From Priestia koreensis (GTDB lineage Bacteria; Bacillota; Bacilli; Bacillales; Bacillaceae_H), in contig NZ_LILC01000013.1 in the NCBI RefSeq assembly GCF_001274935.1, forward strand, positions 124,001 to 188,000: a stretch of DNA of 64,000 nucleotides, in the 5' to 3' direction. Position 1 is the stretch's first letter, and each line of letters opens with the position of its first letter. Both the position numbers and the translations under genes were made by a program. The notes under the pieces are model-generated. The model was not told where the DNA came from and did no database searches. It worked only from the letters and a program-made list of their open reading frames with translations. Of the stretch, positions 35,169 through 44,541 are shown one piece after another.

Positions 35169-38100
35169 TTATTGTCGTTTTAACATACGACGTTCTTTCT
35201 TCACTTGTCTGCGGAAGAAAATTTCGTACATAACCGGAATAATAATCAAGGTTAGAATCGTTGAGGATATTAATCCACCAATAACCGTAATCGCTAATCC
35301 TTTGGAAATAAGCGTACCAGATGACGTAGAAAGTGCTAATGGAATAAGCGCAGTAATCGTCGCAAAAGCCGTCATTAAAATTGGACGTAAGCGAGTTTTA
35401 CCAGCTTCAATTAACGCATCGTCAATGGTCATGCCTTTTTCTTCACGGTTTTGACTAACGCGGTCTACTAATACAATAGCATTCGTTGTTACAATTCCTA
35501 TTAGCATCAGGAATCCAATCATAACGCTAATCGATAATGGCTCTCCAACGATCACTAGGAATAGCAGTGCCCCGATCGGTACGAAAACGAGTGATGATAA
35601 GATAATAAACGGTATACGTGCTTTACCGAACGTAATTAACATTGTGATGTATACAAGACCAATAGCGACAATCATCGCAAGACCAAGGTCTTTGAACGTA
35701 TTAACGGTTTCTTCACTACCGCCACCACCTTCAAGTGATACATCTTTTGGTAGATCTAATTTTTTTACGCCTTCAACAACATCATTGGTTGTTTGACGAA
35801 CGTTATCCGTTGTTACTTGAGCAGATACTTGAGCAAATACTTTTCCATCTAATTTTTGAATCGCGGTAAACGTATCCTTTTCTTGGATATCCGCTACTTC
35901 ACTTATAGGAATTGGACCTTTTGCTGTAAATAGCTGCGTATCTTTCAGCTGATCAACAGACGTTACGTCTTTGCTGTATGAAAGCTGTACTTGACGTTCT
36001 TTTCCGTCTAATGTTAATTTCCCTACATCTGCAGGCTGTGTTTGATCGGCAATCGTACCAAGAATCTGCATGCCTGATACGCCGTACTGATCCGCTTTTT
36101 GTGGATCAATATCAATAACCACCTGGCGCTGTTTATCTGAGAAGTTATTGGAGATATTTTTCAATTCTTTGTTTTCATTCATGTAATCTTCTACTTTTTT
36201 CGATGCTTTTTGAAGAGAATCTAAGTTAGAAGAATACAGATTAATATCGACGTTATCGTTTGTAGGTGGTCCACCAGAAGATTGTTCCTGAACGCCTACA
36301 AGCGCTTTTTTGGACTCTGCGGATGCGATGTCGTCCATTTTCTTCTGTAATTGTTCCACGTACTTACCAGTATCGACGTTGTCTTTTAACGTAATGAAAT
36401 AGTTTGCTTGATTTTGGCGCTGTAAGCCCGTCATGAAGTTACGGCCACCAACGTCTGCTGTTACTTCTTTAATATTTTTTTCTTTTCCAAACATCTCTTC
36501 TAGTTTAAGAGACACGTTGTTTGTTTTTTCTAGCGGTGTTGAACCAGGTAGCTCAACGGATGCCACAAGCGTTTTTTGTTCTTCATTTGGAATAAACGTG
36601 AATCCAAGCTTTGGAACAAACGCAAATGATCCAACTAGGAGAAGAATAGAGACTAATAGAACGATCCACTTGTGACCTAATGACCATTTGATTACTTTGG
36701 CATAACCTCGTTGTAGTGCGCCTTCTTTTTCTTCAGCAGGCACTTTCTTAAATGAGAACTTCGCTAAAATTGGAACAATGGTTACCGCTACAAGTAACGA
36801 TGTAATAAGCGAGAATACAATCGTTAGGGCAAACGGTAGGAAGAACTCACTCGTAATTCCACCAACGAATCCAAGCGGTAAGAATACAACAACGGTTGTA
36901 ATCGTTGAGGACGTAATGGCCTTCAAAATTTCTTTTGTTGACTCTAGGACAATCTCATTATTAATGGTTGTTTCGGCACGACGAACGCGTCTAAAGATGT
37001 TCTCAATTACTACGATACTGTCATCTACAACGCGTCCGACCGCAACCGCCATCCCTCCGAGCGTCATAATGTTTAGTGAGATATCAAGCTGTTGCAAGAA
37101 GATCGATGACACAAGCAATGAAAGTGGAATCGAAATAATCGCAATAATCGTTGCGCGGATGTTACGTAAGAACAGTAGTACCGCAAGTGATGCGAAGACT
37201 GCACCAAGCAATCCTTCACGTACTAATGTTTCAACAGAGTCTTTAATCCCCTGTGCAGAATCAAACCCAATTTTGTAATCCAGTTTGTTATCGTACTTGT
37301 TTAATACTTTCACTACTTCGTCTGCTACTTGCACACTGTTAGCATCTTGTTTTTTCGTGATTGCCATTGAGAAGGAATCTTTTTCGTTGTAGCGAGTCAA
37401 TTGTGATTGATCACTTACTTCCTCAATTTTAGCAATATCAGAAAGTTTCACTGGCGGTGCGTTTGGAATAACAGCTGATTTAAACGTTAATTCCTTGAGC
37501 TTCGCCACTTCGTCTACTTTCTCTTGTACACGAATTGGAATTTCTGTTTCTGTTTCTTGAACTTTCCCCGCTGGGAATGATAAGTCTTTGCTTTTTAGCT
37601 GATCTTTAATATCGTTTAAAGATAGCCCAGCTTTTGCTGCTTTGTCTTTATCAACGGTGATTTGAAGCATTTGCTCTTTTAATCCACCCGTTGAAACGCT
37701 ATTAATACCTTCAATTTTATTTAGTTCTGGTGTTAAGTCATCTTCAATCACCTTTTGAAGATCTGTATCACCTTTAGCAAATAGCGAAATGTTGTAAATA
37801 GGCAGCGCACCAAATGAGAATCGGTTTACTTTCGCCTTTACTTGATCAGGCAAGGATGAATCATCAATGTTGCTATTAACCTGTTGTTCAACCTCATCCA
37901 TGTCTGTATTGAATGGGAATTCTAAATTAATAATCGCCACACTCTCATAGGATGAGCTCTGGACTTTCTTAACGCCTTCAATTCCCTTAAATTTGTCCTC
38001 TAATTTCGAAGTCACCTGTTCATTAATATCTTCTGGAGAAGCACCAGGATATGTCACTTCTACAGATAACTGTGGAAACTCAATATTCGGAAGTAAATCC

Positions 38101-38204
38101 ACCTTCAGTTTTGAAAAGGAATATAAACCACCTAATATGAGTAAAAATGAAATGATAAACACGGCCACCGCATTTTTTAAACTAAAGCGTGTTAAAAAAT
38201 TCAT
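35169..38204 (-). CDS. RND-family efflux transporter, SwrC-like
   Basis: A 1011-residue AcrB-type RND protein. It has TM1 at the N-terminus (AVFIISFLLILGGLYSFSKL), a large extracytoplasmic loop, TM2-6 including the GGMAVAVGRVVDDSIVVIEN proton-relay region, a second large loop, and TM8-12 (GIVTTNAIVLVDRVSQNREE). No membrane-fusion protein is encoded next to it, as for B. subtilis SwrC (YerP), which exports surfactin and provides resistance to bile and other amphiphiles. AGAGGAGG start site. First gene of a two-gene operon with TetR. Confidence 0.93.
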   Translation of the reverse strand: MNFLTRFSLKNAVAVFIISFLLILGGLYSFSKLKVDLLPNIEFPQLSVEVTYPGASPEDINEQVTSKLEDKFKGIEGVKKVQSSSYESVAIINLEFPFNTDMDEVEQQVNSNIDDSSLPDQVKAKVNRFSFGALPIYNISLFAKGDTDLQKVIEDDLTPELNKIEGINSVSTGGLKEQMLQITVDKDKAAKAGLSLNDIKDQLKSKDLSFPAGKVQETETEIPIRVQEKVDEVAKLKELTFKSAVIPNAPPVKLSDIAKIEEVSDQSQLTRYNEKDSFSMAITKKQDANSVQVADEVVKVLNKYDNKLDYKIGFDSAQGIKDSVETLVREGLLGAVFASLAVLLFLRNIRATIIAIISIPLSLLVSSIFLQQLDISLNIMTLGGMAVAVGRVVDDSIVVIENIFRRVRRAETTINNEIVLESTKEILKAITSSTITTVVVFLPLGFVGGITSEFFLPFALTIVFSLITSLLVAVTIVPILAKFSFKKVPAEEKEGALQRGYAKVIKWSLGHKWIVLLVSILLLVGSFAFVPKLGFTFIPNEEQKTLVASVELPGSTPLEKTNNVSLKLEEMFGKEKNIKEVTADVGGRNFMTGLQRQNQANYFITLKDNVDTGKYVEQLQKKMDDIASAESKKALVGVQEQSSGGPPTNDNVDINLYSSNLDSLQKASKKVEDYMNENKELKNISNNFSDKQRQVVIDIDPQKADQYGVSGMQILGTIADQTQPADVGKLTLDGKERQVQLSYSKDVTSVDQLKDTQLFTAKGPIPISEVADIQEKDTFTAIQKLDGKVFAQVSAQVTTDNVRQTTNDVVEGVKKLDLPKDVSLEGGGGSEETVNTFKDLGLAMIVAIGLVYITMLITFGKARIPFIILSSLVFVPIGALLFLVIVGEPLSISVMIGFLMLIGIVTTNAIVLVDRVSQNREEKGMTIDDALIEAGKTRLRPILMTAFATITALIPLALSTSSGTLISKGLAITVIGGLISSTILTLIIIPVMYEIFFRRQVKKERRMLKRQ

Positions 38205-38238
38205 TTTGTCCTCCTCTGTACCTACATTTTATTTTTCC

Positions 38239-38275
38239 GACCGATCGGTTGGTCGTATTTATCGACCGATTGGTC
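38239..38275 (-). promoter_or_regulatory. Tandem TetR operators upstream of the RND gene
   Basis: GACCGATCGGTTGGTC (38239-38254) and GACCGATTGGTC (38264-38275) are near-identical dyads 9 bp apart, 35-70 bases before the RND start. GACCGA/CGGTC half-sites are common in TetR/QacR-like operators. Confidence 0.85.
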
Positions 38276-38364
38276 ACCTGTGATAAATATAAGGGATATA
38301 AAACCCATTTGCAACTTCAAACTGTTTAATCATTGTTAACGTTTTGTGAAGTAATTGTGAAAGC

Positions 38365-38402
38365 AAAAAAAAAGTACCCGGTGCTCATCATGCACCAGGT
38401 AC
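38365..38402 (-). terminator. Terminator of the HxlR gene
   Basis: GTACCCGGTGC / GCACCAGGTAC 11-bp stem (one mismatch) with a 7-nt loop and nine T residues on the minus strand. The 111 bases between it and the HxlR stop hold no gene I can support. Confidence 0.85.
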
Positions 38403-38513
38403 GACAGGAAGGTGATCCGCAACAAGTGAGGGGGGTCAAGTGTGTGCGGAGTGTTTCAGTATGCTAGTAGTTTCTTTCCCGCCTTTTTGGAATTAAAACC
38501 ATAAATTTTGTTT

Positions 38514-38867
38514 TTATTTTACGCTCCATTTTGATCCCCATATTTTCATCTCTCTAAGAACCAAATTCAGCGAAGCACCTTTATCCGTTAACGAATACTC
38601 TACCGTTACAGGAACCGTTGCGTGAATTTCTCTTTCAACAATCCCATTCTCCTCAAAGTGGCGAAGCGTATCTGTGAGCGCTTTCGGGCTAATTCCTTTA
38701 ATGGATTTGCGAATTTCTCCGAATCGTCTCGTTCCATCGAATAATTCTTTTAATACATGAAAGGACCATTTCCCTCCTAATACATTGATGACTTCTTCAA
38801 CTGAGCAAGAAATATCCTGCTCCTCTTCTACGGTTAAAATAGGGTAATGATTTAGATCAGCAGCCAC
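38514..38867 (-). CDS. HxlR-family transcriptional regulator
   Basis: A 117-residue winged-helix regulator. Pattern: CSVEEVINVLGGKWSFHVLK, ELFDGTRRFGEIRKSIKGIS, PKALTDTLRHFEENGIVERE and YSLTDKGASL. The conserved N-terminal cysteine (near residue 21) is often a redox or electrophile sensor in this family. GTG start at 38867 behind AGGAGG. Divergent from an aldo/keto reductase gene, with an inverted repeat between them, so it probably controls that gene and itself. Confidence 0.9.
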   Translation of the reverse strand: MAADLNHYPILTVEEEQDISCSVEEVINVLGGKWSFHVLKELFDGTRRFGEIRKSIKGISPKALTDTLRHFEENGIVEREIHATVPVTVEYSLTDKGASLNLVLREMKIWGSKWSVK

Positions 38868-38891
38868 GCTTTTTCCTCCTACATAGGGGCC

Positions 38892-38909
38892 AGTTACGTT
38901 TTGGTAACT
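38892..38909. promoter_or_regulatory. Inverted repeat in the hxlR-aldo/keto reductase intergenic region
   Basis: AGTTAC-GTTTTG-GTAACT is a perfect 6-6-6 dyad located between the divergent genes, a candidate HxlR operator. A plus-strand TTTTCA-17-TATACT promoter lies just beyond it. Confidence 0.6.
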
Positions 38910-39056
38910 AGCTTAAAAAATTTTCAGTTATTTTCATCGCGATCTACTTATACTATACTAGTCGTTGGAAACGTTCGTATGATGATTCATTAGTAAATGA
39001 CTACATCTATTATGATTCGAACACAAACGGTTGTAAAGTCTAAGGAGGAATGAACA

Positions 39057-39959
39057 ATGGAACGCGTACAATTAAAAGAGGATTTGCAATTTTCACGAAT
39101 TATTCACGGTCTATGGCGTCTAGCGGATTGGAAACAATCTGATCAAGAGACGCTAGCACTACTTGAACAGTGCCTAGAGCTAGGAATTACGACGTTTGAT
39201 AATGCAGATATTTACGGTGATTATTCATGTGAGGAGCTATTTGGAAAAGCATTAGCGCTTAAACCAGAGCTTCGTGAGAAAATGGAGCTTGTGACGAAAT
39301 GTGATATTAAATTACTTTCTGATCAACGTCCAGAGCATGGAATTAAACATTACGATACAAGTAAAAAACATATTATTTGGTCAGCAGAAAACTCACTTAA
39401 AAAATTAGGTGTGGACAACATTGACGTTCTTTTAATTCACCGTCCTGATCCATTAATGGACCCTGCTGAAGTAGCAGAAGCGTTTCGCCAGCTGAAACAA
39501 GAAGGAAAAGTAAAACACTTTGGCGTGTCCAACTTCCTTCCTTCACAGTTTGATATGCTGAGCTCTTATTTAGATGAGCCGCTTGTGACAAACCAAATTG
39601 AAATTTCGGTTACGCACTTAGAAGAATTCCACAACGGATCAATTGATAAGTGCTTAGAAAAACGCATTGCACCAATGGCATGGTCTCCTCTTGCTGGTGG
39701 TCGTATTTTCAGCGGTGATGACGAAAAATCTACACGCGTTCGTCAAACGCTTGAAAAAATCGCCGGTGAAGTTGGTGCCGCGAGCATCGATCAAGTCATG
39801 TATGCATGGTTGCTTCGTCACCCAGCGAACATTATGCCAATCGTTGGCTCAGGTAAAATTGAGCGCGTGAAGAGTGCTGTAGAAGCATTAAATATTAACT
39901 TAACGCGCGAACAGTGGTTTGACATTTGGACAAGTTCACTAGGACATGAAGTCGCATAA
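39057..39959 (+). CDS. Aldo/keto reductase
   Basis: A 300-residue NADPH-dependent TIM-barrel reductase, close to B. subtilis YdhF/E. coli YdhF. Catalytic tetrad candidates are the Asp and Tyr in FDNADIYGDYS, the Lys in LVTKCDI and the His in LLIHRPDP. Cofactor region: MPIVGSGKIERVKSAVEAL. AAGGAGG precedes the ATG. Likely reduces reactive carbonyls. Regulation by the divergent HxlR protein is inferred from the shared intergenic dyad. Confidence 0.92.
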   Translation: MERVQLKEDLQFSRIIHGLWRLADWKQSDQETLALLEQCLELGITTFDNADIYGDYSCEELFGKALALKPELREKMELVTKCDIKLLSDQRPEHGIKHYDTSKKHIIWSAENSLKKLGVDNIDVLLIHRPDPLMDPAEVAEAFRQLKQEGKVKHFGVSNFLPSQFDMLSSYLDEPLVTNQIEISVTHLEEFHNGSIDKCLEKRIAPMAWSPLAGGRIFSGDDEKSTRVRQTLEKIAGEVGAASIDQVMYAWLLRHPANIMPIVGSGKIERVKSAVEALNINLTREQWFDIWTSSLGHEVA

Positions 39960-39971
39960 GAAAACAGACAC

Positions 39972-40001
39972 AAAGAGCCTCGTATAACTGCGAGGCTCTT
40001 T
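39972..40001. terminator. Bidirectional terminator
   Basis: AAAGAGCCTCG / CGAGGCTCTTT 11-bp stem with an 8-nt loop, between convergent genes. Confidence 0.88.
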
Positions 40002-40003
40002 GT

Positions 40004-40522
40004 TTAATAGTGAGGAAACGCTTCTTTTAGCTTCTTTAAAACGAACGTTTCTCGTTTTATCCAGTCATGTTGAGTCTGTAGACGTTCGTTTTGCTCAATC
40101 GCTTCGTCTAACGTGACCCATTTAGGCGTATATCCTTGCTCTGCCTCATAGTCATCCAATTGTTGAGACCCCATCTTTTCTGTCAACAATTCACACAAAT
40201 AATAATGAGAGGTCATTTCAAATAGCGCATCCACTGCATAATCATCGGGATTTCGCTCAATGATCGTTCCCACATAGCGTTGAATACGGCAATCATTGTA
40301 TCCCGTCTCTTCCTCCATTTCTCTGCGCAGTGCCTCTTCCTTCTCTTCCCCTTCATCGCGCCCACCGCCAGGAAATTTATAATCTCCAAACGTTGAATGA
40401 ACCATTAAGATTTGACCGTTGTGCAAGATCGCTGCTCGAACAGCTTCTCTCGTGTGATGCTTTTTGAATTGATCTACGTTCTTACATTCTGAATGTTCAA
40501 ACTCATCGTAAAAAGTATCCAT
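40004..40522 (-). CDS. NUDIX hydrolase
   Basis: A 172-residue NUDIX protein. Nudix box: GGGRDEGEEKEEALRREMEE followed by ETGY, near residues 52-75. It is longer at the N-terminus than minimal NUDIX proteins (FEHSECKNVDQFKKHHTREA). Substrate unknown. It follows a membrane protein gene by 13 bases, so the two are probably co-transcribed. Confidence 0.87.
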   Translation of the reverse strand: MDTFYDEFEHSECKNVDQFKKHHTREAVRAAILHNGQILMVHSTFGDYKFPGGGRDEGEEKEEALRREMEEETGYNDCRIQRYVGTIIERNPDDYAVDALFEMTSHYYLCELLTEKMGSQQLDDYEAEQGYTPKWVTLDEAIEQNERLQTQHDWIKRETFVLKKLKEAFPHY

Positions 40523-40535
40523 ACATCCTCCTATT

Positions 40536-40955
40536 TTATCCTACAAACATTTGTGAAAGAACTGTCCCTATTCCGATTACCAAAGGTAGAAACAAAACGG
40601 GGATCAAGGCCTTTCGATACGGTATATACTTTCCTAGTGAGAAAACCACCGCCGCCATAATAATATAATAAGCAATCGGCTCGACAAACCAATATTTGAG
40701 TGGATGTTCAAAGAAAAAGCGCCCGAAGAGAACAGAAAACACGATACCAAAAAGAGTGCAGTGCCACACGTAGTTCCACTGCTTCACATAATCCCTGACC
40801 AAAACGTAAATAGAAGCTGTAAGAAATGTCGTCAAATAAACCATTGGTAGAGAATAGATCACTATAATAGTAAAATCAAACAAACTCGATACCTGCAACA
40901 AAAATACAAATGCGAGAAAGCAAATAGAGCTTCCGATAAAATAACGAAAAAGCAT
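40536..40955 (-). CDS. Uncharacterised four-TM membrane protein
   Basis: A 139-residue hydrophobic protein with four membrane segments (about residues 5-24, 28-49, 66-83, 95-135) and few charges. The start at 40955 has AAAGGAG eight bases upstream; a GTG three codons earlier lies on the Shine-Dalgarno. No family recognised. Probably in one transcript with the NUDIX gene. Confidence 0.6.
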   Translation of the reverse strand: MLFRYFIGSSICFLAFVFLLQVSSLFDFTIIVIYSLPMVYLTTFLTASIYVLVRDYVKQWNYVWHCTLFGIVFSVLFGRFFFEHPLKYWFVEPIAYYIIMAAVVFSLGKYIPYRKALIPVLFLPLVIGIGTVLSQMFVG

Positions 40956-41027
40956 ACCCCTCACTCCTTTACCATTATTTTACTATTCGTTAAAAGAAAT
41001 GGATAGGGGCATAAAATAATTTATTCG

Positions 41028-41903
41028 TTAGGCCTGTGATGTCATTGGGTGCTTGAATTCCTTGGGAAATAGTTCACCCTCTTGACGGACAAATAGAACG
41101 TTTGAATCTTCGTATACTTCCTTTTCACAGGCTAGATCATCACTTGGTGTAAAATGCAAAATAACCTTGGTCGTATTCTCTAATACTAGGCTATGAATTA
41201 CCGTTTCTAGATCAACTTTCTGTTCTGAAATCACATCAAACAGATGTAACACAGCCCCTTCATGCTGTGCAATGACAATGGCGTTCTCTTTCTCTACGTA
41301 ATAGAGGTGATCTGGAAAAACGTAGAGACAATAAAACATGACTAGTTCAGCTGCATAAACGGTGCTGAAGCATGTTGAAATAGCTGAGCGGTTTTGCGCT
41401 TTTTGGTAAATAAAATACCGATCTGCTGTACTGTGACCGCTTAGTTTTTTAGGCGCACTCGATTCGACCTCTCTTTTTACAACAGGATACGTATACAGCG
41501 TTTCTTGTTTCGGAAGGAAGCCAAACTTCGGATAAAAGTCTAATACGCTTTGATTTGCATACAAATACATAACGTCCACATGAGCAAAATCTTCCATCAC
41601 TTTTTTCATGAGCCAAGTTGAATAGCCTTTGTACCGATATCGTTCATCTGTCATGACTGTGCCGATTTGAATCGCTTGTGTTTCTTTATTATGTATAAGA
41701 AGACTTAGCATGTTCACTGAAACATTCGCAACTATTTCTCCACTTTCATTGACCAATGAATACGGATTGTATCGTTCAGACCAGTAGCCGTGCTGATAGT
41801 AGGCTTCAAAATTGAGTCCAAACGTTTTTGTGGCCAATGCATTAAAACTATCTCTTAGCGCTTGATCGTGTTTGTAGCTATGAACGAACTCGACAGAATC
41901 CAT
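41028..41903 (-). CDS. GNAT acetyltransferase with C-terminal extension (Eis-like)
   Basis: A 291-residue protein. The N-terminal half is a GNAT domain with the acetyl-CoA loop IQIGTVMTDERYRYKGYSTW and YANQSVLDFYPKFGF. The second half (from about residue 150) is a separate, non-catalytic-looking domain, as in two-domain acetyltransferases related to Eis, although shorter. Substrate unknown. Ends before the two-component system transcribed in the same direction. Confidence 0.8.
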   Translation of the reverse strand: MDSVEFVHSYKHDQALRDSFNALATKTFGLNFEAYYQHGYWSERYNPYSLVNESGEIVANVSVNMLSLLIHNKETQAIQIGTVMTDERYRYKGYSTWLMKKVMEDFAHVDVMYLYANQSVLDFYPKFGFLPKQETLYTYPVVKREVESSAPKKLSGHSTADRYFIYQKAQNRSAISTCFSTVYAAELVMFYCLYVFPDHLYYVEKENAIVIAQHEGAVLHLFDVISEQKVDLETVIHSLVLENTTKVILHFTPSDDLACEKEVYEDSNVLFVRQEGELFPKEFKHPMTSQA

Positions 41904-41924
41904 TTCGCATTCTTCCTTTCCGTT

Positions 41925-42998
41925 TTAACATTTACCGAGGGGGAGAGTGATAAAAACAGCCGTTCCTTCACCCTTCCTGCTTTCAATCCATACCTCTCCG
42001 CTATGTGCTTTTACTAAACGCTTTACGATAGAAAGACCAAGTCCACTTCCACCTGAGCGCCGGTTTCTAGACGGATCATCGCGATACAAGCGCTCAAATG
42101 CCCGCTGAACACCTTCTTTGCTCATGCCTTCTCCGTTATCTCGGATGGAAAGCAGAGCATACCCACTTTTTTCTTCTACTGCCACTTCTATTTCTCCACC
42201 TCTTGGCGTATAGGCCAGAGCATTGGTAAGGATATTTAATAACACTTGAATCATTCGTTCGCGATCAGCTGCTAGGAAACACGGATGTAGTTTCGTTTGG
42301 ATCTTGATATTTTTTTGAATAGCAGCAGCCTGAACGGCTTCTATAGCCTGCATCATAATACCGCTTATATCAACGTACTCCTTCTTCAACGTGAATTGTG
42401 GCGCCTCCACATCGTTCAGCCGGTCAAAGTCTTCAATCAGATGAATCAAACGATTGATTTCTTCTGTACAAGAACGGAGTCTTTCAGTAGTAGGCTCCCA
42501 CACCCCATCTTCAAATGCCTCCATGTGACTTTTAAGAGTTGAAAGCGGCGTTCGCAGTTCATGGGCGATATCAGACGTCATTTGTTTCCTTACCGATTCT
42601 TGTGCTTGAAGCTGCTCTGCTAGTTGGTTGAGTGATTTCCCTAACTCACTGACTTCGTCATGTCCCTTCATGTCCGTTCGAACTTCCCAATTTCCATTCG
42701 CCATCTCCTCAGCCGCATATCTCATTCGAACGAGAGGAGTAGACATTTTTTTCGCGACAAAGTAGCTGACGATCATCACAAGAAGAAACACCCCGATGAC
42801 CGTATAGAGAAGCGATGATAGCAGCGCTCTCTCTAAATGATGGCTAAGAGGATTCGTTGCTTGACTGTGAGCGGATTCATTTTGAAACATAGCAAGGTGG
42901 TAATGAATCTCGGTAGCAATAATTGCACTTGCAAGAAAAAGGATACAAAAAGCGCTTATGACAAAATATTTTGTCATACGTAGGTGTAGGCCGCTCAA
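41925..42998 (-). CDS. Sensor histidine kinase, BaeS-like
   Basis: A 357-residue membrane kinase. Two TM helices (residues 12-27 and 62-81) enclose a short extracytoplasmic loop of about 35 residues. Then HAMP (KKMSTPLVRMRYAAEEMANG), HisKA with phospho-acceptor histidine near residue 145 (DIAHELRTPLSTLK), and HATPase (N-box NILTNALAYTPRGG, G1 RDNGEGM, G2 GGSGLGLSIVK). The short sensor loop recalls intramembrane or cell-envelope stress sensors. ATGA overlap with the upstream response regulator. Confidence 0.93.
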   Translation of the reverse strand: MSGLHLRMTKYFVISAFCILFLASAIIATEIHYHLAMFQNESAHSQATNPLSHHLERALLSSLLYTVIGVFLLVMIVSYFVAKKMSTPLVRMRYAAEEMANGNWEVRTDMKGHDEVSELGKSLNQLAEQLQAQESVRKQMTSDIAHELRTPLSTLKSHMEAFEDGVWEPTTERLRSCTEEINRLIHLIEDFDRLNDVEAPQFTLKKEYVDISGIMMQAIEAVQAAAIQKNIKIQTKLHPCFLAADRERMIQVLLNILTNALAYTPRGGEIEVAVEEKSGYALLSIRDNGEGMSKEGVQRAFERLYRDDPSRNRRSGGSGLGLSIVKRLVKAHSGEVWIESRKGEGTAVFITLPLGKC

Positions 42999-43681
42999 CC
43001 TATCTTCCCTCCAGAAAATCGATAGCCGATTCCATACGTTGTTAAAATATATACGGGCTCTTTTGGATTTTGCTCAATTTTATGACGTAAATTTTTAATG
43101 TGCTGATCAATCGTTCGGCTGTCACCTTCAAAATCTATTCCAAGCACTCTCTCGATTAATTCATCTCGTGAAAATGTCCGTTCCGGATTTCGTGCCATGA
43201 ATACAAGGAGCTTATACTCGTTTGGCGTAAGCCCTGCTCGTTCCTTTTCAATATACGCTTCTTTTTTCCCTGTATGTATCGTAAGCCCACCCTCATATGA
43301 CAATGTTTCTGCTAGAAGATCGCCTTCAGTTGAACGGCGTAAAATCGTTTTAACGCGCATTACCAATTCCCTTGGACTAAAAGGCTTTATCATATAATCA
43401 TCCGCTCCGACCGTTAGACCCTCAATACGCTCATTTTCCATTACTTTGGCCGTTAGCATGAGAATCGGAACAGAAGACTGACGTCGAATCGTCTGACAAA
43501 CGTTTTCTCCTGAAAGATCAGGTAACATGAGGTCTAAAATAATAAAGTCTGCTTGATTACTTTTGCTAATTGCCTCTTTTCCTGTTTCTGCTTCTAGCGT
43601 TTGAAACCCTTCTTTTTGCAAATAAGATGAAACGACTTCTCGAATTTTTGGTTCATCATCAACGATTAAGACATTCTTCAT
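42995..43681 (-). CDS. OmpR/PhoB-family response regulator
   Basis: A 228-residue regulator. Receiver: acidic pocket VDDEPKIREV, phospho-acceptor aspartate near residue 50 (FIILDLMLPDLSG), and KPFSPRELVMRV with the conserved lysine. Winged-helix output: LTPNEYKLLVFMARNPERTF and DSRTIDQHIKNLRHKIEQNP. Cognate to the BaeS-like kinase with which it overlaps by four bases. Targets are not evident; the adjacent FusB-like and small genes are upstream and could be coregulated, but nothing in the sequence shows it. Confidence 0.93.
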   Translation of the reverse strand: MKNVLIVDDEPKIREVVSSYLQKEGFQTLEAETGKEAISKSNQADFIILDLMLPDLSGENVCQTIRRQSSVPILMLTAKVMENERIEGLTVGADDYMIKPFSPRELVMRVKTILRRSTEGDLLAETLSYEGGLTIHTGKKEAYIEKERAGLTPNEYKLLVFMARNPERTFSRDELIERVLGIDFEGDSRTIDQHIKNLRHKIEQNPKEPVYILTTYGIGYRFSGGKIG

Positions 43682-43769
43682 GGTGAATCTCCTCTCTATC
43701 TATTGCTTTTATTCTAGCACGCGAGGAGAGAAGGGGAAAAAAGAAAAAGCTCATCCGTTCGAATGAGCA

Positions 43770-44411
43770 CTACTTTTTTTGAATATGATCGATAAAATCA
43801 TGAAGTTCTGTGTAATCCACGAGGTTCTGATTACAAATATCAGCATCCTGGCATATATAATTGCCTCGTTTCGTAAACGTTCCCTGTACAGCTCCCTTTG
43901 TTTCAGAAAGGAACATTCCTACTTCTTCAAGGCCGTTGCAAATCGCGCAAATTCCCTTTTGGTGAATCGGTGTAAACGTTCCGTAAACGCCGCTTAGTTT
44001 TCCGTTTCGCTCCGTTACGATGTATTTTCGATTTGTTCCCTTGTCTTCCCAGCTCAAATACGTTAATTCTCTTAAATCCGTTTCATGTAAGGAAGGTACT
44101 TTTAGTTTTTTCACCTTGGGAAAAAGTCGTTTTATCTGATCTTGGGTCACCGTTTTAAATGGAATCACAAACGCTTTTATATGTTCTAAAAACAGCTCCG
44201 CGCTCGTCTTGTCATGTACTGATGCAATCGGCTCTAATAACGCTCTCTGTTCATCTGTAAGCTCTTCGAATTGTCCGTACGTTTTGTCACTAGATAACCC
44301 CTTCAATGCCTGTAATACGTTTCGATCATTCACGCTACTGTGACCGTTAATTAAGATCTGTGCTTGTCTTTTTATAAAATGAAATTGATCACTGCGGATA
44401 AATGGGTCCAT
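43770..44411 (-). CDS. EF-G-binding protein, FusB/FusC-like
   Basis: A 213-residue protein matching the FusB family: N-terminal helical bundle (FIRSDQFHFIKRQAQILING) and a C-terminal treble-clef zinc finger with four cysteines (CAICNGLEEVG and YICQDADICNQN). FusB-type proteins bind EF-G and help release it from the ribosome, giving fusidic acid resistance in staphylococci; chromosomal relatives occur in Bacilli with unknown physiological role. ATG at 44411 has GGGAG eight bases upstream; a GTG at 44420 is less likely. Confidence 0.88.
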   Translation of the reverse strand: MDPFIRSDQFHFIKRQAQILINGHSSVNDRNVLQALKGLSSDKTYGQFEELTDEQRALLEPIASVHDKTSAELFLEHIKAFVIPFKTVTQDQIKRLFPKVKKLKVPSLHETDLRELTYLSWEDKGTNRKYIVTERNGKLSGVYGTFTPIHQKGICAICNGLEEVGMFLSETKGAVQGTFTKRGNYICQDADICNQNLVDYTELHDFIDHIQKK

Positions 44412-44541
44412 ATGCTTCACTCCCTGACGTTCTTTTCATTTTTATTTTATCCCGCTTGTTTTATTTCGTATATACCGAGAACATTTTATAAAAGAAGAGT
44501 ACCTAACACGAAGAGGCAGAGATTTCTCCCTGCCTCGATGA

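Noticed and set aside
36778..37278. Plus-strand open frame of 166 codons opposite the RND gene
   Set aside because: Shadow of the RND coding sequence; low-complexity serine/threonine-rich product typical of antisense frames.
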